Shown: positions 1 to 10,559 of the stretch, in pieces | Layout of the letters: each line of letters opens with the position of its first letter | How positions within the stretch are numbered: position 1 is the first letter of the stretch | Origin: Chitinophaga pinensis | GTDB taxonomy: Bacteria; Pseudomonadota; Gammaproteobacteria; Burkholderiales; Burkholderiaceae_C | Direction of reading: 5' to 3' | DNA length: 37,699 bases | Assembly (NCBI GenBank): GCA_943326015.2 | Contig: CALPRQ020000035.1 | Location: 1-37,699, forward strand | The notes under the pieces: model-generated | Databases searched by the model: none | Told to the model about the DNA's origin: nothing | Seen by the model: only the letters and a program-made list of their open reading frames with translations | Made by a program: the position numbers and the translations under genes

Positions 1-1672
<1,672 letters not shown>

Positions 1673-1733
1673 TTCTTGTTCCTAATCGGTAGCGGGCAGG
1701 ACGCGGTCATCCGCCGCCCTGCCCTGTGTCGCA

Positions 1734-3395
1734 TCAGAGCAGCACGCGGCGGAAGTCCGCCAGGATCTGGCCCAGGAAGGCGTTGAAGCGAGCGGCAGCA
1801 GCGCCGTCGATCACGCGGTGGTCCCAGGTCAAGGAGAGCGGCAGCATCAGGCGCGGCTGGAAGGCCTTGCCGTCCCACTTCGGCGTGATCTCGCTCTTGC
1901 AGACGCCCAGGATCGCAACCTCGGGCGCGTTGATGATCGGCGTGAAGTAACGACCCCCGATGCCGCCCAGGCTGGAGATCGTGAAGCAGGCGCCGCTCAT
2001 GTCGGCCGGACCCAGCTTGCCGTCGCGCGCCTTCTTGGCCAGTTCGCCCATTTCCTGGCTGATCTGCAGCACGCCCTTCTTGTCGGCGTCCTTGATGACC
2101 GGAACCACCAGGCCGTTCGGGGTGTCGGCGGCGAAGCCGATGTGGAAGTACTGCTTGTAGATCAGCGCGTCGCCGTCGAGGCTGCTGTTGAACTCGGGGA
2201 ACTTCTTCAGCGCAGCCACGCAGGCCTTGATCAGGAAGGCCAGCATCGTGACCTTGACGCCCGACTTCTCGTTTTCCTTGTTGGTGGAAACGCGGAAGGC
2301 TTCGAGGTCGGTGATGTCGGCGTCATCGAAGTTGGTGACGGCCGGAATCATGACGGCGTTGCGCAGCAGGTTGGCGCCGCTGATCTTCTTGATGCGGCCC
2401 ATCTCCTTGCGCTCGATCGGACCGAACTTGGCGAAGTCGACCTTGGGCCAGGGGATCAGGCCGAGCTCGGAGCCGCCAGCGCCAGCGGCGGCCTTGGGCG
2501 CCACGGCGGCGATGGCCTTGGTCTGCGCGCTGCCGGCCATCACGGCCTTGGTGAAGGCCTGGATGTCCTGCTCGGTGATGCGGCCCTTGGCGCCGCTGCC
2601 CTTGACCTCATCGAGCGGCACGCCAAGTTCGCGGGCGAACTTGCGCACCGAGGGCGAGGCGTGCGGCAGGCCCAGCGCCGGGGTGGCGGTGGGGTTGTGC
2701 GCCGGAGCGGCGGCCACGGCGGCGGCAGCGGCGACCGGAGTCACGGCGGGAGCCGCAACGGCGACCGAGGCGGCAGCCGGAGCGGCGGCAGCGGGTGCCG
2801 CCACCGGGGCGGCAGCGCCAGCGGCGCCTTCCAGGACCGCCAGCAGGTCGCCGATGTTGACGGTGTCGCCGACCTTGACCTTGAGCTCCTTGAGCACGCC
2901 GGCGTGGCTGGACGGGATCTCCATCGAAGCCTTGTCGGATTCGACCGTGATCAGGCTTTGCTCGAGCTTGACGCTGTCGCCGGGCTTGACCAGGACCTCG
3001 ATCACCGCGACATCCTTGAAGTCGCCGATGTCGGGCACGCGCACTTCGACCGGGCCGGCGGCCACGACTGCCACGGGCGCGGCCGCCACCGGAGCGGCGG
3101 CGGGAGCCGAGGCAGCAACAGGTGCAGCGGCAGCCGGAGCGGCCACGGCGGCTTCGCCCGCCACTTCGAGCAACAGCACGACCGAGCCTTGCTTGACCTT
3201 GTCGCCCAGCGCGACCTTGAGTTCCTTGACCACGCCAGCGGCCGAGGACGGGATTTCCATCGAGGCCTTGTCGCTCTCGACCGTGATCAGGCTCTGCTCG
3301 GCCTGGACGCTGTCGCCGGGCTTGACCAGCAGCTCGATCACCGCCACTTCGTCGAAGTCGCCGATGTCCGGGACCTTGATTTCAATGATTGCCAT
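1734..3395 (-). CDS. aceF: Dihydrolipoyllysine-residue acetyltransferase, E2 of pyruvate dehydrogenase
   Basis: The 553-residue E2 core enzyme moves the acetyl group from lipoyl-lysine to CoA. Two lipoyl domains are visible, at residues 1-78 (Lys43 in ESDKASME) and about 117-190 (Lys155), separated by long Ala/Pro linkers. A peripheral subunit-binding domain follows at about 246-282 ([13 protein letters not shown]). The catalytic domain (about 315-553) ends with the active-site signature DHRVIDGA (His526, Asp530). The first lipoyl domain is closer to that of the neighbouring E3 than to the second domain of its own protein. The ATG is at 3393-3395, 62 bases after aceE, and that gap contains a GC-rich hairpin. 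The motif set and operon position leave little doubt. Confidence 0.97.
   Translation of the reverse strand: MAIIEIKVPDIGDFDEVAVIELLVKPGDSVQAEQSLITVESDKASMEIPSSAAGVVKELKVALGDKVKQGSVVLLLEVAGEAAVAAPAAAAPVAASAPAAAPVAAAPVAVVAAGPVEVRVPDIGDFKDVAVIEVLVKPGDSVKLEQSLITVESDKASMEIPSSHAGVLKELKVKVGDTVNIGDLLAVLEGAAGAAAPVAAPAAAAPAAASVAVAAPAVTPVAAAAAVAAAPAHNPTATPALGLPHASPSVRKFARELGVPLDEVKGSGAKGRITEQDIQAFTKAVMAGSAQTKAIAAVAPKAAAGAGGSELGLIPWPKVDFAKFGPIERKEMGRIKKISGANLLRNAVMIPAVTNFDDADITDLEAFRVSTNKENEKSGVKVTMLAFLIKACVAALKKFPEFNSSLDGDALIYKQYFHIGFAADTPNGLVVPVIKDADKKGVLQISQEMGELAKKARDGKLGPADMSGACFTISSLGGIGGRYFTPIINAPEVAILGVCKSEITPKWDGKAFQPRLMLPLSLTWDHRVIDGAAAARFNAFLGQILADFRRVLL
2826..3047 (-). repeat. Lipoyl-domain coding repeat, second copy in aceF
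   Basis: Codes for about residues 117-190 of E2. It shares the lipoylation motif [11 protein letters not shown] but is more divergent ([16 protein letters not shown]) than the other two copies. Confidence 0.8.
3162..3395 (-). repeat. Lipoyl-domain coding repeat, first copy in aceF
   Basis: Codes for residues 1-78 of E2. It is the closest relative of the lpdA lipoyl domain. The block [20 protein letters not shown] is identical in the two. Confidence 0.85.
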
Positions 3396-3457
3396 GTTGT
3401 GTCTCTCTGATTTCAGTTGGGGACAGGGCCGCTACCCCGTCCCGTCAGGTCACGGAT

Positions 3458-6163
3458 TTAAGCGTAGAGCGGGTTGGCCTTGTCGGCGTCGATGCCGTAC
3501 TTCGCGATCGCCTCGGCGACCTTGGCCAGCGGCAGCTTGCCTTCGTCGGCCAGCGACTTGAGCGCGGCAATCACGATGAAGTGACGGTTGATCTCGAAAT
3601 GCTCGCGCAGCTTGCTGCGGAAGTCGCTGCGGCCGAAACCGTCGGTGCCCAGCACCTTGAAGCTGCGACCCTGGGGCAGGAAGGGACGGATCTGCTCGGC
3701 GTAGTTCTTCATGTAGTCGGTCGAGGCGATCACCGGGCCGGCGTGCGCCGCCAGCTGTTGCGCCACGAACGGCAGCTGCGGGGTTTCCAGCGGGTGCAGC
3801 AGGTTGAAGCGCTCGGCGTTCTGGCCGTCGCGGGCCAGCTCGTTGAACGACGGGCAGCTCCAGACATCGGCCTGCACGCCCCAGTCGGCGGCCAGCAGTT
3901 CCTGGGCCGCGATCGACTCGCGCAGGATGGTGCCCGAGCCCAGCAGCTGCACGCGCTGGGTCCCTTCGGCACCCGGCTTGCACAGGTACATGCCCTTGAT
4001 GATCTGCTCTTCGGTGCCGGCGGTCAGGCCCGGCATCGCGTAGTTCTCGTTGAGCAGGGTCAGGTAGAAGAACACGTTCTCCTGGCGCTCGACCATGCGC
4101 TTCATGCCGTGATGCAGGATCACGCCGACTTCGTGCGCGAAGGTCGGGTCGTAGGACACGCAGTTCGGGATCGTGCCGGCCAGGATATGGCTGTGACCAT
4201 CCTCGTGCTGCAGGCCTTCGCCGTTGAGCGTGGTGCGACCCGAGGTGCCGCCGAGCAGGAAGCCGCGCGCCTGCATGTCGCCAGCCGCCCAGGCCAGGTC
4301 ACCGATGCGCTGGAAGCCGAACATCGAGTAGTAGACATAGAACGGGATCATGATCCGGTTCGACGTGCTGTACGAGGTGGCCGCGGCGATCCAGCTGCTC
4401 ATGCCGCCGGCTTCGTTGATGCCTTCCTGCAGGATCTGGCCGGCCTTGTCTTCCTTGTAGTACATGACCTGGTCGCGGTCGACCGGGGTGTACTGCTGGC
4501 CCAGCGGGTTGTAGATGCCGATCTGGCGGAACAGGCCTTCCATGCCGAAGGTGCGCGCCTCGTCGACCAGGATCGGCACCACGCGCGGACCGATGGCCTG
4601 GTCGCGCAGCAGCTGGGTCAGGAAGCGGACATAGGCCTGGGTGGTCGAGATCTCGCGACCTTCGGCGGTCGGCTCCAGCACGGCCTTGAAGTTTTCCAGC
4701 GCCGGCACGGTGAAGCTCTCGTCGGCCTTGGTGCGGCGGTGCGGCAGGTAGCCGCCGAGTGCCTTGCGGCGCTCGTGCAGGTACTGCATTTCCGGGGTGT
4801 CGTCAGCCGGCTTGTAGAACGGGATCTTGGGCAGCTCGCTGTCGGGAATCGGGATGTTGAAGCGATCGCGCATGTAGCGGATGTCGTCGTCGGTCAGCTT
4901 CTTGGTCTGGTGGACCGTGTTCTTGGCCTCGCCGGCCTTGCCCATGCCGTAGCCCTTGACGGTCTTGACCAGCAGCACGGTCGGCTGACCCTGGTGCTTG
5001 ACGGCGCGGTCGAAGGCAGCGAACACCTTCTGCGGATCGTGGCCACCGCGGCGCAGGTTCCAGATGTCGTCGTCGGTCATGTGCGACACCATCTCCAGCG
5101 TGCGCGGGTCGCGGCCGAAGAAGTTCTTGCGCACATAGGCGCCGTCGAAGGCCTTGAAGCTCTGGTAGTCACCGTCGAGGGTGTCCATCATCAGCTTGCG
5201 CAGCGCGCCGTCCTTGTCGCGCGCCAGCAGCGAATCCCACTCGCTGCCCCACAGCAGCTTGATCACGTTCCAGCCGGAGCCGCGGAACTCGCTCTCGAGT
5301 TCCTGGATGATCTTGCCGTTGCCGCGCACCGGGCCGTCAAGGCGCTGCAGGTTGCAGTTGATCACGAAGATCAGGTTGTCCAGGCCTTCACGGGCAGCCA
5401 GGCCGATCGCGCCCAGCGATTCCGGCTCGTCCATCTCGCCGTCGCCGCAGAACACCCAGACCTTGCGGTTCTCGGTGTTGGCGATGCCACGCGCATGCAG
5501 GTACTTCAGGAAGCGGGCCTGGTAGATCGCCATCAGCGGCCCCAGGCCCATCGAGACGGTCGGGAACTGCCAGAACTCGGGCATCAGCTTGGGATGCGGG
5601 TAGCTCGACAGACCCTTGCCATCGACTTCCTGGCGGAAGTTCAGCAGCTGCTCCTCGGTCAGGCGGCCTTCGAGGTAGGCACGCGCGTAGACGCCGGGCG
5701 AGACATGGCCCTGGATGTAGAGGCAGTCGCCGCCGTGGTTCTCGCTCTCGGCATGCCAGAAATGGTTGAAGCCGGCGCCGAACATGCTGGCCAGCGAGGC
5801 GAAGGAGCCGATGTGGCCGCCCAGGTCGCCGCCGTCTTCCGGGTTGTGGCGGTTGGCCTTGACCACCATCGCCATCGCGTTCCAGCGCATGAAGGAGCGC
5901 AGGCGCTCCTCGATCTCGATGTTGCCGGGGCAACGTGCCTCCTGCTCGGGTGGAATGGTGTTGACGTAGGCCGTGTTGGCCGAGAACGGCAGGTCGATGC
6001 CGCTGGCGCGCGCTTCTTCCAGCAGCTGCTCGATCAGGAAATGGGCGCGCTCGGCACCTTCCTGGCCGATCACGGCTTTCAGTGCATCCATCCATTCGCG
6101 CGTTTCCTGAACGTCGACATCTTTCACGGCACCGCTCTGCGGCAGCTGTTGACTCTCGGACAT
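3458..6163 (-). CDS. aceE: Pyruvate dehydrogenase E1 component, homodimeric type
   Basis: This thiamine diphosphate enzyme decarboxylates pyruvate and acetylates the lipoyl groups of E2. At 901 residues it has the usual size for homodimeric E1 (E. coli AceE is about 887). The ThDP-binding motif begins GDGEMDEPES at residue 240 and closes near NCNLQ at about 269-273. The substrate channel region HIGSFASLA (about 117-125) and the GGHDPQKV segment also match the family. The start ATG (6161-6163) is preceded by AAGGAG at ideal spacing. It is the first gene of the operon, and its 5' region (6164-6326) is shared with a divergent sensor kinase. Confidence 0.98.
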   Translation of the reverse strand: MSESQQLPQSGAVKDVDVQETREWMDALKAVIGQEGAERAHFLIEQLLEEARASGIDLPFSANTAYVNTIPPEQEARCPGNIEIEERLRSFMRWNAMAMVVKANRHNPEDGGDLGGHIGSFASLASMFGAGFNHFWHAESENHGGDCLYIQGHVSPGVYARAYLEGRLTEEQLLNFRQEVDGKGLSSYPHPKLMPEFWQFPTVSMGLGPLMAIYQARFLKYLHARGIANTENRKVWVFCGDGEMDEPESLGAIGLAAREGLDNLIFVINCNLQRLDGPVRGNGKIIQELESEFRGSGWNVIKLLWGSEWDSLLARDKDGALRKLMMDTLDGDYQSFKAFDGAYVRKNFFGRDPRTLEMVSHMTDDDIWNLRRGGHDPQKVFAAFDRAVKHQGQPTVLLVKTVKGYGMGKAGEAKNTVHQTKKLTDDDIRYMRDRFNIPIPDSELPKIPFYKPADDTPEMQYLHERRKALGGYLPHRRTKADESFTVPALENFKAVLEPTAEGREISTTQAYVRFLTQLLRDQAIGPRVVPILVDEARTFGMEGLFRQIGIYNPLGQQYTPVDRDQVMYYKEDKAGQILQEGINEAGGMSSWIAAATSYSTSNRIMIPFYVYYSMFGFQRIGDLAWAAGDMQARGFLLGGTSGRTTLNGEGLQHEDGHSHILAGTIPNCVSYDPTFAHEVGVILHHGMKRMVERQENVFFYLTLLNENYAMPGLTAGTEEQIIKGMYLCKPGAEGTQRVQLLGSGTILRESIAAQELLAADWGVQADVWSCPSFNELARDGQNAERFNLLHPLETPQLPFVAQQLAAHAGPVIASTDYMKNYAEQIRPFLPQGRSFKVLGTDGFGRSDFRSKLREHFEINRHFIVIAALKSLADEGKLPLAKVAEAIAKYGIDADKANPLYA

Positions 6164-6212
6164 GGGGTCTCCTTGGGGTTGAAAGGGTCAGTGGTGAACC
6201 TTGATCTTGCTG

Positions 6213-6241
6213 ATTCTTGCATCCTTTCTTTTATTTTTCAA
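6213..6241 (-). promoter_or_regulatory. Possible aceE promoter
   Basis: Read on the minus strand, TTGAAA (6241-6236) and AAGAAT (6218-6213) are separated by 17 bases and lie about 50 bases before the aceE start codon. The -35 matches consensus at 5 of 6 positions and the -10 at 4 of 6. The surroundings are AT-rich compared with the rest of the window. Confidence 0.4.
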
Positions 6242-6263
6242 GTCATGCATACTGATTTTGCAT

Positions 6264-6299
6264 CATGAAATCTCATGACTGACATGACCGGATTTCATG
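6264..6299. promoter_or_regulatory. Inverted repeat in the aceE / sensor kinase divergent region (candidate operator)
   Basis: CATGAAATC (6264-6272) and its exact complement GATTTCATG (6291-6299) are separated by 18 bases. Inside lies a second dyad, TCATG (6273-6277) and CATGA (6283-6287). Further TCATG copies occur at 6243 and 6295. The site lies upstream of the proposed aceE -35 and just before the kinase gene, so one bound protein could affect both directions. The binding protein is unknown. The FixJ-like regulator next door is one candidate. Confidence 0.45.
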
Positions 6300-6326
6300 T
6301 GACAGACTCGCTTAGACTTCGGGCTG

Positions 6327-8909
6327 ATGTCAATAGCCACCCCCCCTGCGACTTCGCTCCCCCGTCTGCTGGAAAACTGGCGACGCTGGTGGAGCAACCT
6401 GTCTCCGATGCGTCAGGATCGCATCGCCACCTTCGGTCCCGTCGTCTCGGTCCTCGTCTTCCTGGCCGCGATCCTGGCAGCCATGGTCTATTTCCAGCTC
6501 GAAGAACAGGAACGCGAACAAGAGGCGGTGATCAGGGACATCGAGTACGCCCAGCTCCAGCTGCGCCAGCGGCTGCAGGACAGGCGCCAGCAACTGCTGG
6601 CGATCGCGCAGGACCTGGTCCAGCGCAAGATCGGCGAATTCGAGTTCGACTTCCAGGGTGAAATCCTGATCAGCCAGTACCCCGAGCTGTCCGGCGTCAG
6701 CTGGATAGGATCGAACGGGATGGTGCTGGCGTCGCGCGTGGCGCCCGATACCCGGGAGACACCCGACCACGAAGCCCGCAATACGCTGACGAGCGCAGCG
6801 CGCAGGTCAGCTTTCGAGCAGGCGCGCAAGCAGCTGATGCCGGTATTCCTGCACGGCGATTTCGGTCCGCAGGGCGGACAGTCGCTGCTGCTGGCCCTGC
6901 CACTGGCGCGCCGCGAGCTGTTTTACGGGGTGCTGCTGGCCGAGTTCTCCTACGAGGAGCTGCTGCGCCAGGCCGTGCCGCAACAGACGCTGGCCCGCTA
7001 CGCGGTGGCGCTGATCGACGAGCAAGACGGCCTGCTGGCCGGCGCCAGGCAGGACGCCAGCAGCCGCACGCTGCGCCGCCTGCCCTGGGCCATGAAACCC
7101 CCGGCGCACCGCGTGACGCTGGCACCCGAGGCTGCCAGCCTCTCGCTGCAGGCACAGGCCTACCGGACCTCGCAGGACGGTACCGGCCGGGCGCTGTTCT
7201 GGACCCTGGGCGCCTTGAGCCTGCTGACGGTCTGGATGCTGCTGGCTAACTGGCGCCACACGCGGCGCCGGATCCAGGCCCAGCAGGCCCTGCTGTCCGA
7301 GACCAGTTTCCGGCGCGCGATGGAGGACTCGATGCTGACCGGCATGCGCGCGCTCGACCTCGAAGGCCGCATCACCTATGTCAATCCGGCGTTCTGCCGC
7401 ATGACGGGCTGGAGCGAGCAGGAACTGGTCAATGCCGGGCCGCCCTACTGCTACTGGCCGGAAGAAGATTACGAGATCCTGTGGCAGCGGCTCAGTGACG
7501 AGCTCAACGGACGCTACTCGCCCAGCGGCTTCGAGCTCAGCATCAAGCGCAAGGATGGCAGCCGGTTCCAGGCGCGCATGTACATCTCGCCGCTGATTGC
7601 TGCCGACGGACACCAGACCGGCTGGATGACTTCGATCACCGACATCACCGAACCCAAGCGCGTGCGCGAGGAGCTCAGCGCCTCCTACGAGCGCTTTGCC
7701 ACCGTGCTCGACAGCCTGGACACGGCGATTTCGGTCGCCCCGCTGGGCAGCGTCGAGCTGCTGTTCGCCAACAAGGTCTACCGCAACTGGCTGGGCCAGC
7801 GCGGCGACGGGCACCGCCAGCTGCTGGACCTGGCCTGCCTCGCCGCCATCCCGGCAGCGAGCGACATCACGGGCGAAGCGCCCGCGCCGGAGGAACAGGC
7901 CATGCCCGCCAAGGGCAGCGGCAATGCCGAGATCTGGGTGCCCGAACTCGAAAAATGGCTGGAGGTGCGCACGCGCTACCTGACCTGGGTCGATGGCCGG
8001 ATGGCGCAGATGGTGATTGCCAGCGACATCACGGCGCGCCGCCACGCCGAGGAGCTCGGCGCGCAACAGGCCGAGCGGGCCCAGACCGCCAGCCGCCTGA
8101 TCACCATGGGCGAGATGGCGTCGAGCGTCGCGCACGAAGTCAACCAGCCACTGACCGCGATCAACAACTACTGCAGCGGCATGATCTCGCGCCTCAAGCG
8201 CCAGCAGATCAGCGAGGAGGACCTGCTGGGTGCGCTGGAGAAGACTATGAAGCAGGCCCAGCGCGCCGGCCAGATCATCCAGCGCATCCGGGCCTTCGTC
8301 AAACGCAGCGAGCCCAACGTGACCCCCTCCGACGTCGCGCAGATGGTGGGCGACGCCACCGAGCTGGCCGAGATCGAACTGCGCCGGCACCAGATCCGGC
8401 TCAACACCCATGTCGCCGCCGGCCTGCCCGCGCTGATGGTCGACCCGATCCTGATCGAGCAGGTGCTGATCAACCTGATCAAGAATGGGGGCGAATCGAT
8501 CCAGCAGGCACGGCGACCCCAGGCGCAGCGCCATGTCGAGCTGCGCGTGAGCCAGCGCCTGGTCGAGCAGAATCCGGTGGTGGAATTCTGCGTGCAGGAT
8601 ACCGGCCAGGGCGTGCCGCCCGAGATGCTCGAGCGCATCTACGAAGCCTTCTACAGCACCAAGGCCGAGGGCATGGGCATCGGCCTCAAGCTCTGCCGCT
8701 CCATCGTCGAGGCCCACCACGGCCGGCTGCAGGCGCGAAACCTCTACAATCCGGACGGTATCGTGGGCTGCGAGTTCAGCTTCTGGATTCCCGTGCCCGA
8801 TCTCCCTCAAGGCGATGCGGAGACGACTAAGCCGACTCCAGGCGTCGGCCTGATTGCGAAAGTACAAGATGAGTTTGATCCCGAAAAAGGGCACGGTCTA
8901 CGTCGTTGA
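6327..8909 (+). CDS. Membrane PAS-domain sensor histidine kinase (FixL/DctB-like)
   Basis: An 860-residue sensor kinase, probably the partner of the response regulator that follows. A transmembrane segment at about 35-57 and a second at about 290-308 enclose an extracytoplasmic sensor region of about 230 residues. That region contains SGVSWIGSNG, resembling PAS-like or Cache ligand-binding domains. A typical PAS domain lies at about 325-445 (GRITYVNPAFCRMTGWSEQEL, ending TDITEPKR) and a weaker PAS-like domain at about 450-570. The HisKA box has the phospho-acceptor His603 in SSVAHEVNQPLTAI. The ATPase domain shows the N box (Asn720 in NLIKNGG), DTGQG (758-762) and GMGIGLKL (782-789). The ligand is unknown. 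The gene is divergent from aceE and overlaps the regulator gene by 41 bases. The ribosome site is weak. No characterised name can be assigned. Confidence 0.93.
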   Translation: MSIATPPATSLPRLLENWRRWWSNLSPMRQDRIATFGPVVSVLVFLAAILAAMVYFQLEEQEREQEAVIRDIEYAQLQLRQRLQDRRQQLLAIAQDLVQRKIGEFEFDFQGEILISQYPELSGVSWIGSNGMVLASRVAPDTRETPDHEARNTLTSAARRSAFEQARKQLMPVFLHGDFGPQGGQSLLLALPLARRELFYGVLLAEFSYEELLRQAVPQQTLARYAVALIDEQDGLLAGARQDASSRTLRRLPWAMKPPAHRVTLAPEAASLSLQAQAYRTSQDGTGRALFWTLGALSLLTVWMLLANWRHTRRRIQAQQALLSETSFRRAMEDSMLTGMRALDLEGRITYVNPAFCRMTGWSEQELVNAGPPYCYWPEEDYEILWQRLSDELNGRYSPSGFELSIKRKDGSRFQARMYISPLIAADGHQTGWMTSITDITEPKRVREELSASYERFATVLDSLDTAISVAPLGSVELLFANKVYRNWLGQRGDGHRQLLDLACLAAIPAASDITGEAPAPEEQAMPAKGSGNAEIWVPELEKWLEVRTRYLTWVDGRMAQMVIASDITARRHAEELGAQQAERAQTASRLITMGEMASSVAHEVNQPLTAINNYCSGMISRLKRQQISEEDLLGALEKTMKQAQRAGQIIQRIRAFVKRSEPNVTPSDVAQMVGDATELAEIELRRHQIRLNTHVAAGLPALMVDPILIEQVLINLIKNGGESIQQARRPQAQRHVELRVSQRLVEQNPVVEFCVQDTGQGVPPEMLERIYEAFYSTKAEGMGIGLKLCRSIVEAHHGRLQARNLYNPDGIVGCEFSFWIPVPDLPQGDAETTKPTPGVGLIAKVQDEFDPEKGHGLRR

Positions 8910-9495
8910 CGACGACGAGGCGGTGCGCGATTCGTTGCAATGGCTGCTTGAGGGCAAGGACTATCGGGTCCGCTGCTTCGATTCGGCTGAATCCTTCCTG
9001 AGCCGCTTCGACCCGCGCGAGGTCGCCTGCCTGATCGCCGACATCCGCATGGACGGCATGAGCGGCATGGAGTTGCAGGACCGCCTGATCGAGCGCCAGT
9101 CGCCGCTGCCGATTGTCTTCATCACCGGCCACGGCGATGTGCCGATGGCGGTCGACACCATGAAGAAGGGCGCGCTGGACTTCATGCAGAAGCCCTTCAA
9201 CGAGGAGCATCTGCTGCCACTGGTCGAGCGCATGCTGGACAAGGCGCGCGACTCCTTCGCCGCGCAACAGGAAGTGGCCACCCGCGAAGCCCTGATCGGC
9301 AAGCTGACCTCGCGCGAGGCGCAGGTGCTCGAGCGCATCGTCGCCGGCCGGCTCAACAAGCAGATCGCAGACGACCTCGGCATCAGCATCAAGACGGTGG
9401 AGGCGCACCGCGCCAACATCATGGAAAAACTCAACGCCGCCACCGTGGCCGACCTGCTCAAGATCGCGCTCGGCCAGGTGCCCGCCAAGAACTGA
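8869..9495 (+). CDS. FixJ/NarL-type two-component response regulator
   Basis: A 208-residue transcription regulator. The receiver domain (about 8-125) has the acidic pocket at Asp14-Asp16, the phospho-acceptor Asp58 in LIADIRMDGMSG, Thr86 and Lys108. A LuxR-type helix-turn-helix occupies about 145-205 (LTSREAQVLERIVAGRLNKQIADDLGIS and onward). This arrangement matches FixJ, TodT and TtrR regulators, which activate promoters when phosphorylated. I chose the ATG at 8869. A TTG at 8854 is in frame but has no better ribosome site. The start lies inside the kinase gene, so the pair is probably translationally coupled. folD follows 12 bases later. Targets are unknown, and the nearby aceE promoter region is a reasonable candidate. 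Confidence 0.93.
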   Translation: MSLIPKKGTVYVVDDDEAVRDSLQWLLEGKDYRVRCFDSAESFLSRFDPREVACLIADIRMDGMSGMELQDRLIERQSPLPIVFITGHGDVPMAVDTMKKGALDFMQKPFNEEHLLPLVERMLDKARDSFAAQQEVATREALIGKLTSREAQVLERIVAGRLNKQIADDLGISIKTVEAHRANIMEKLNAATVADLLKIALGQVPAKN

Positions 9496-9507
9496 AAGTC
9501 CCCCAGA

Positions 9508-10362
9508 ATGACCGCTCAACTGATAGACGGCAATGCCCTTTCGCGCCAGCTGCGCAGCCAGGTTTCCGAACGCGTCGCGGCGCTCAAGGCCCAGGGCCTG
9601 ACGCCCGGCCTGGCCGTGATCCTGGTCGGTGAAAACCCCGCCAGCCAGGTCTATGTGCGCAACAAGGTCAAGGCCTGCGAGGACACCGGCATGCACTCGG
9701 TGCTCGAGCAGTACGAGGCCAGCATGACCGAGGCCGAACTGCTGGCGCGCGTCGAGGCGCTCAACAACGACCCCAGCATCCACGGCATCCTGGTGCAGCT
9801 GCCGCTGCCCGCCCACATGGACGCGCAGAAGGTGATCGAGGCCATCTCGCCGGCCAAGGACGTTGACGGCTTCCACATTGCCAGTGCCGGCGCGCTGATG
9901 ACCGGCATGGCCGGCTTCTGGCCCTGCACCCCCTATGGCTGCATGAAGATGCTGGAATCCATCGGCTACGAGCTGCGCGGCAAGCACGCGGTCGTGATCG
10001 GGCGCAGCAACATCGTCGGCAAGCCGATGGCGCTGATGCTGCTGCAGCAGAACGCCACCGTGACGGTCTGCCACAGCGCGACGCCCGACCTCAAGGCCAT
10101 GACGCTGCAGGCCGACGTGATCGTCGCCGCGGTCGGCAAGCGCAACGTGCTGACCGCCGACATGGTCAAGCCGGGCGCCGTCGTGCTCGACGTCGGCATG
10201 AACCGCAACGAAGCCGGCAAGCTCTGCGGCGACGTCGATTTCGACGGCGTCAAGGAAGTGGCCAGCTGGATCACCCCGGTGCCGGGCGGCGTCGGCCCGA
10301 TGACCATCACCATGCTGATGGTCAACACGCTCGAATCCGCCGAGCGCGCGCTGGCGGCCTGA
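9508..10362 (+). CDS. folD: Bifunctional methylenetetrahydrofolate dehydrogenase / methenyltetrahydrofolate cyclohydrolase
   Basis: This cytoplasmic enzyme interconverts 5,10-methylene-, 5,10-methenyl- and 10-formyl-tetrahydrofolate, using NADP+. The 284-residue length is standard. The catalytic Tyr-x3-Lys is visible as YVRNK (Tyr49, Lys53), followed by the family signature [13 protein letters not shown] and KDVDGFH. The Rossmann motif is [14 protein letters not shown], and the C-terminal signature [15 protein letters not shown] is intact. It sits 12 bases after the response regulator and probably shares its transcript. A strong terminator follows. Confidence 0.98.
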   Translation: MTAQLIDGNALSRQLRSQVSERVAALKAQGLTPGLAVILVGENPASQVYVRNKVKACEDTGMHSVLEQYEASMTEAELLARVEALNNDPSIHGILVQLPLPAHMDAQKVIEAISPAKDVDGFHIASAGALMTGMAGFWPCTPYGCMKMLESIGYELRGKHAVVIGRSNIVGKPMALMLLQQNATVTVCHSATPDLKAMTLQADVIVAAVGKRNVLTADMVKPGAVVLDVGMNRNEAGKLCGDVDFDGVKEVASWITPVPGGVGPMTITMLMVNTLESAERALAA

Positions 10363-10398
10363 CTGGCTGGCTGAACGGGCCGCAGGCCCGGCAGACTG

Positions 10399-10426
10399 AC
10401 GGCACCCCGATCGGGTGCCGTTTTCA
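10399..10426 (+). terminator. Rho-independent terminator after folD
   Basis: Stem CGGCACCC (10400-10407) and GGGTGCCG (10413-10420), with loop CGATC, followed directly by TTTTC. An extra A-T pair (10399 with 10421) extends the stem. It lies 38 bases after the folD stop. Confidence 0.85.
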
Positions 10427-10457
10427 TTGGCGAGACAGGCGCAACGGGCGCCACCTC

Positions 10458-10469
10458 AGGGTAAACCCT
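10458..10469. promoter_or_regulatory. Near-palindrome AGGGTAAACCCT upstream of the binding-protein gene
   Basis: AGGGT and ACCCT form inverted arms around AA, about 90 bases before the start of the periplasmic binding protein gene. A near copy (AGGGTAAACCTA) overlaps the expected transcription start of carA at 17310-17321. The regulator is unknown. No convincing -35/-10 pair is visible in this gap. Confidence 0.35.
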
Positions 10470-10559
10470 TAATCGCCAAGGCGCGCAGGCCCGGAAATTG
10501 CATGTAAGGTGTTGGTCTGGCCCTTGGCCATTCCTTCCATTCATGCAACAGGAGTCGCG

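Noticed and set aside
8854-8868. TTG start for the response regulator
   Set aside because: It adds only five residues, uses a rarer start codon and has no better ribosome site than the ATG at 8869.
10509-10559. Longer start for the periplasmic binding protein
   Set aside because: It would place 17 extra residues before a clean signal peptide, and the ATG at 10560 has AGGAG in front.
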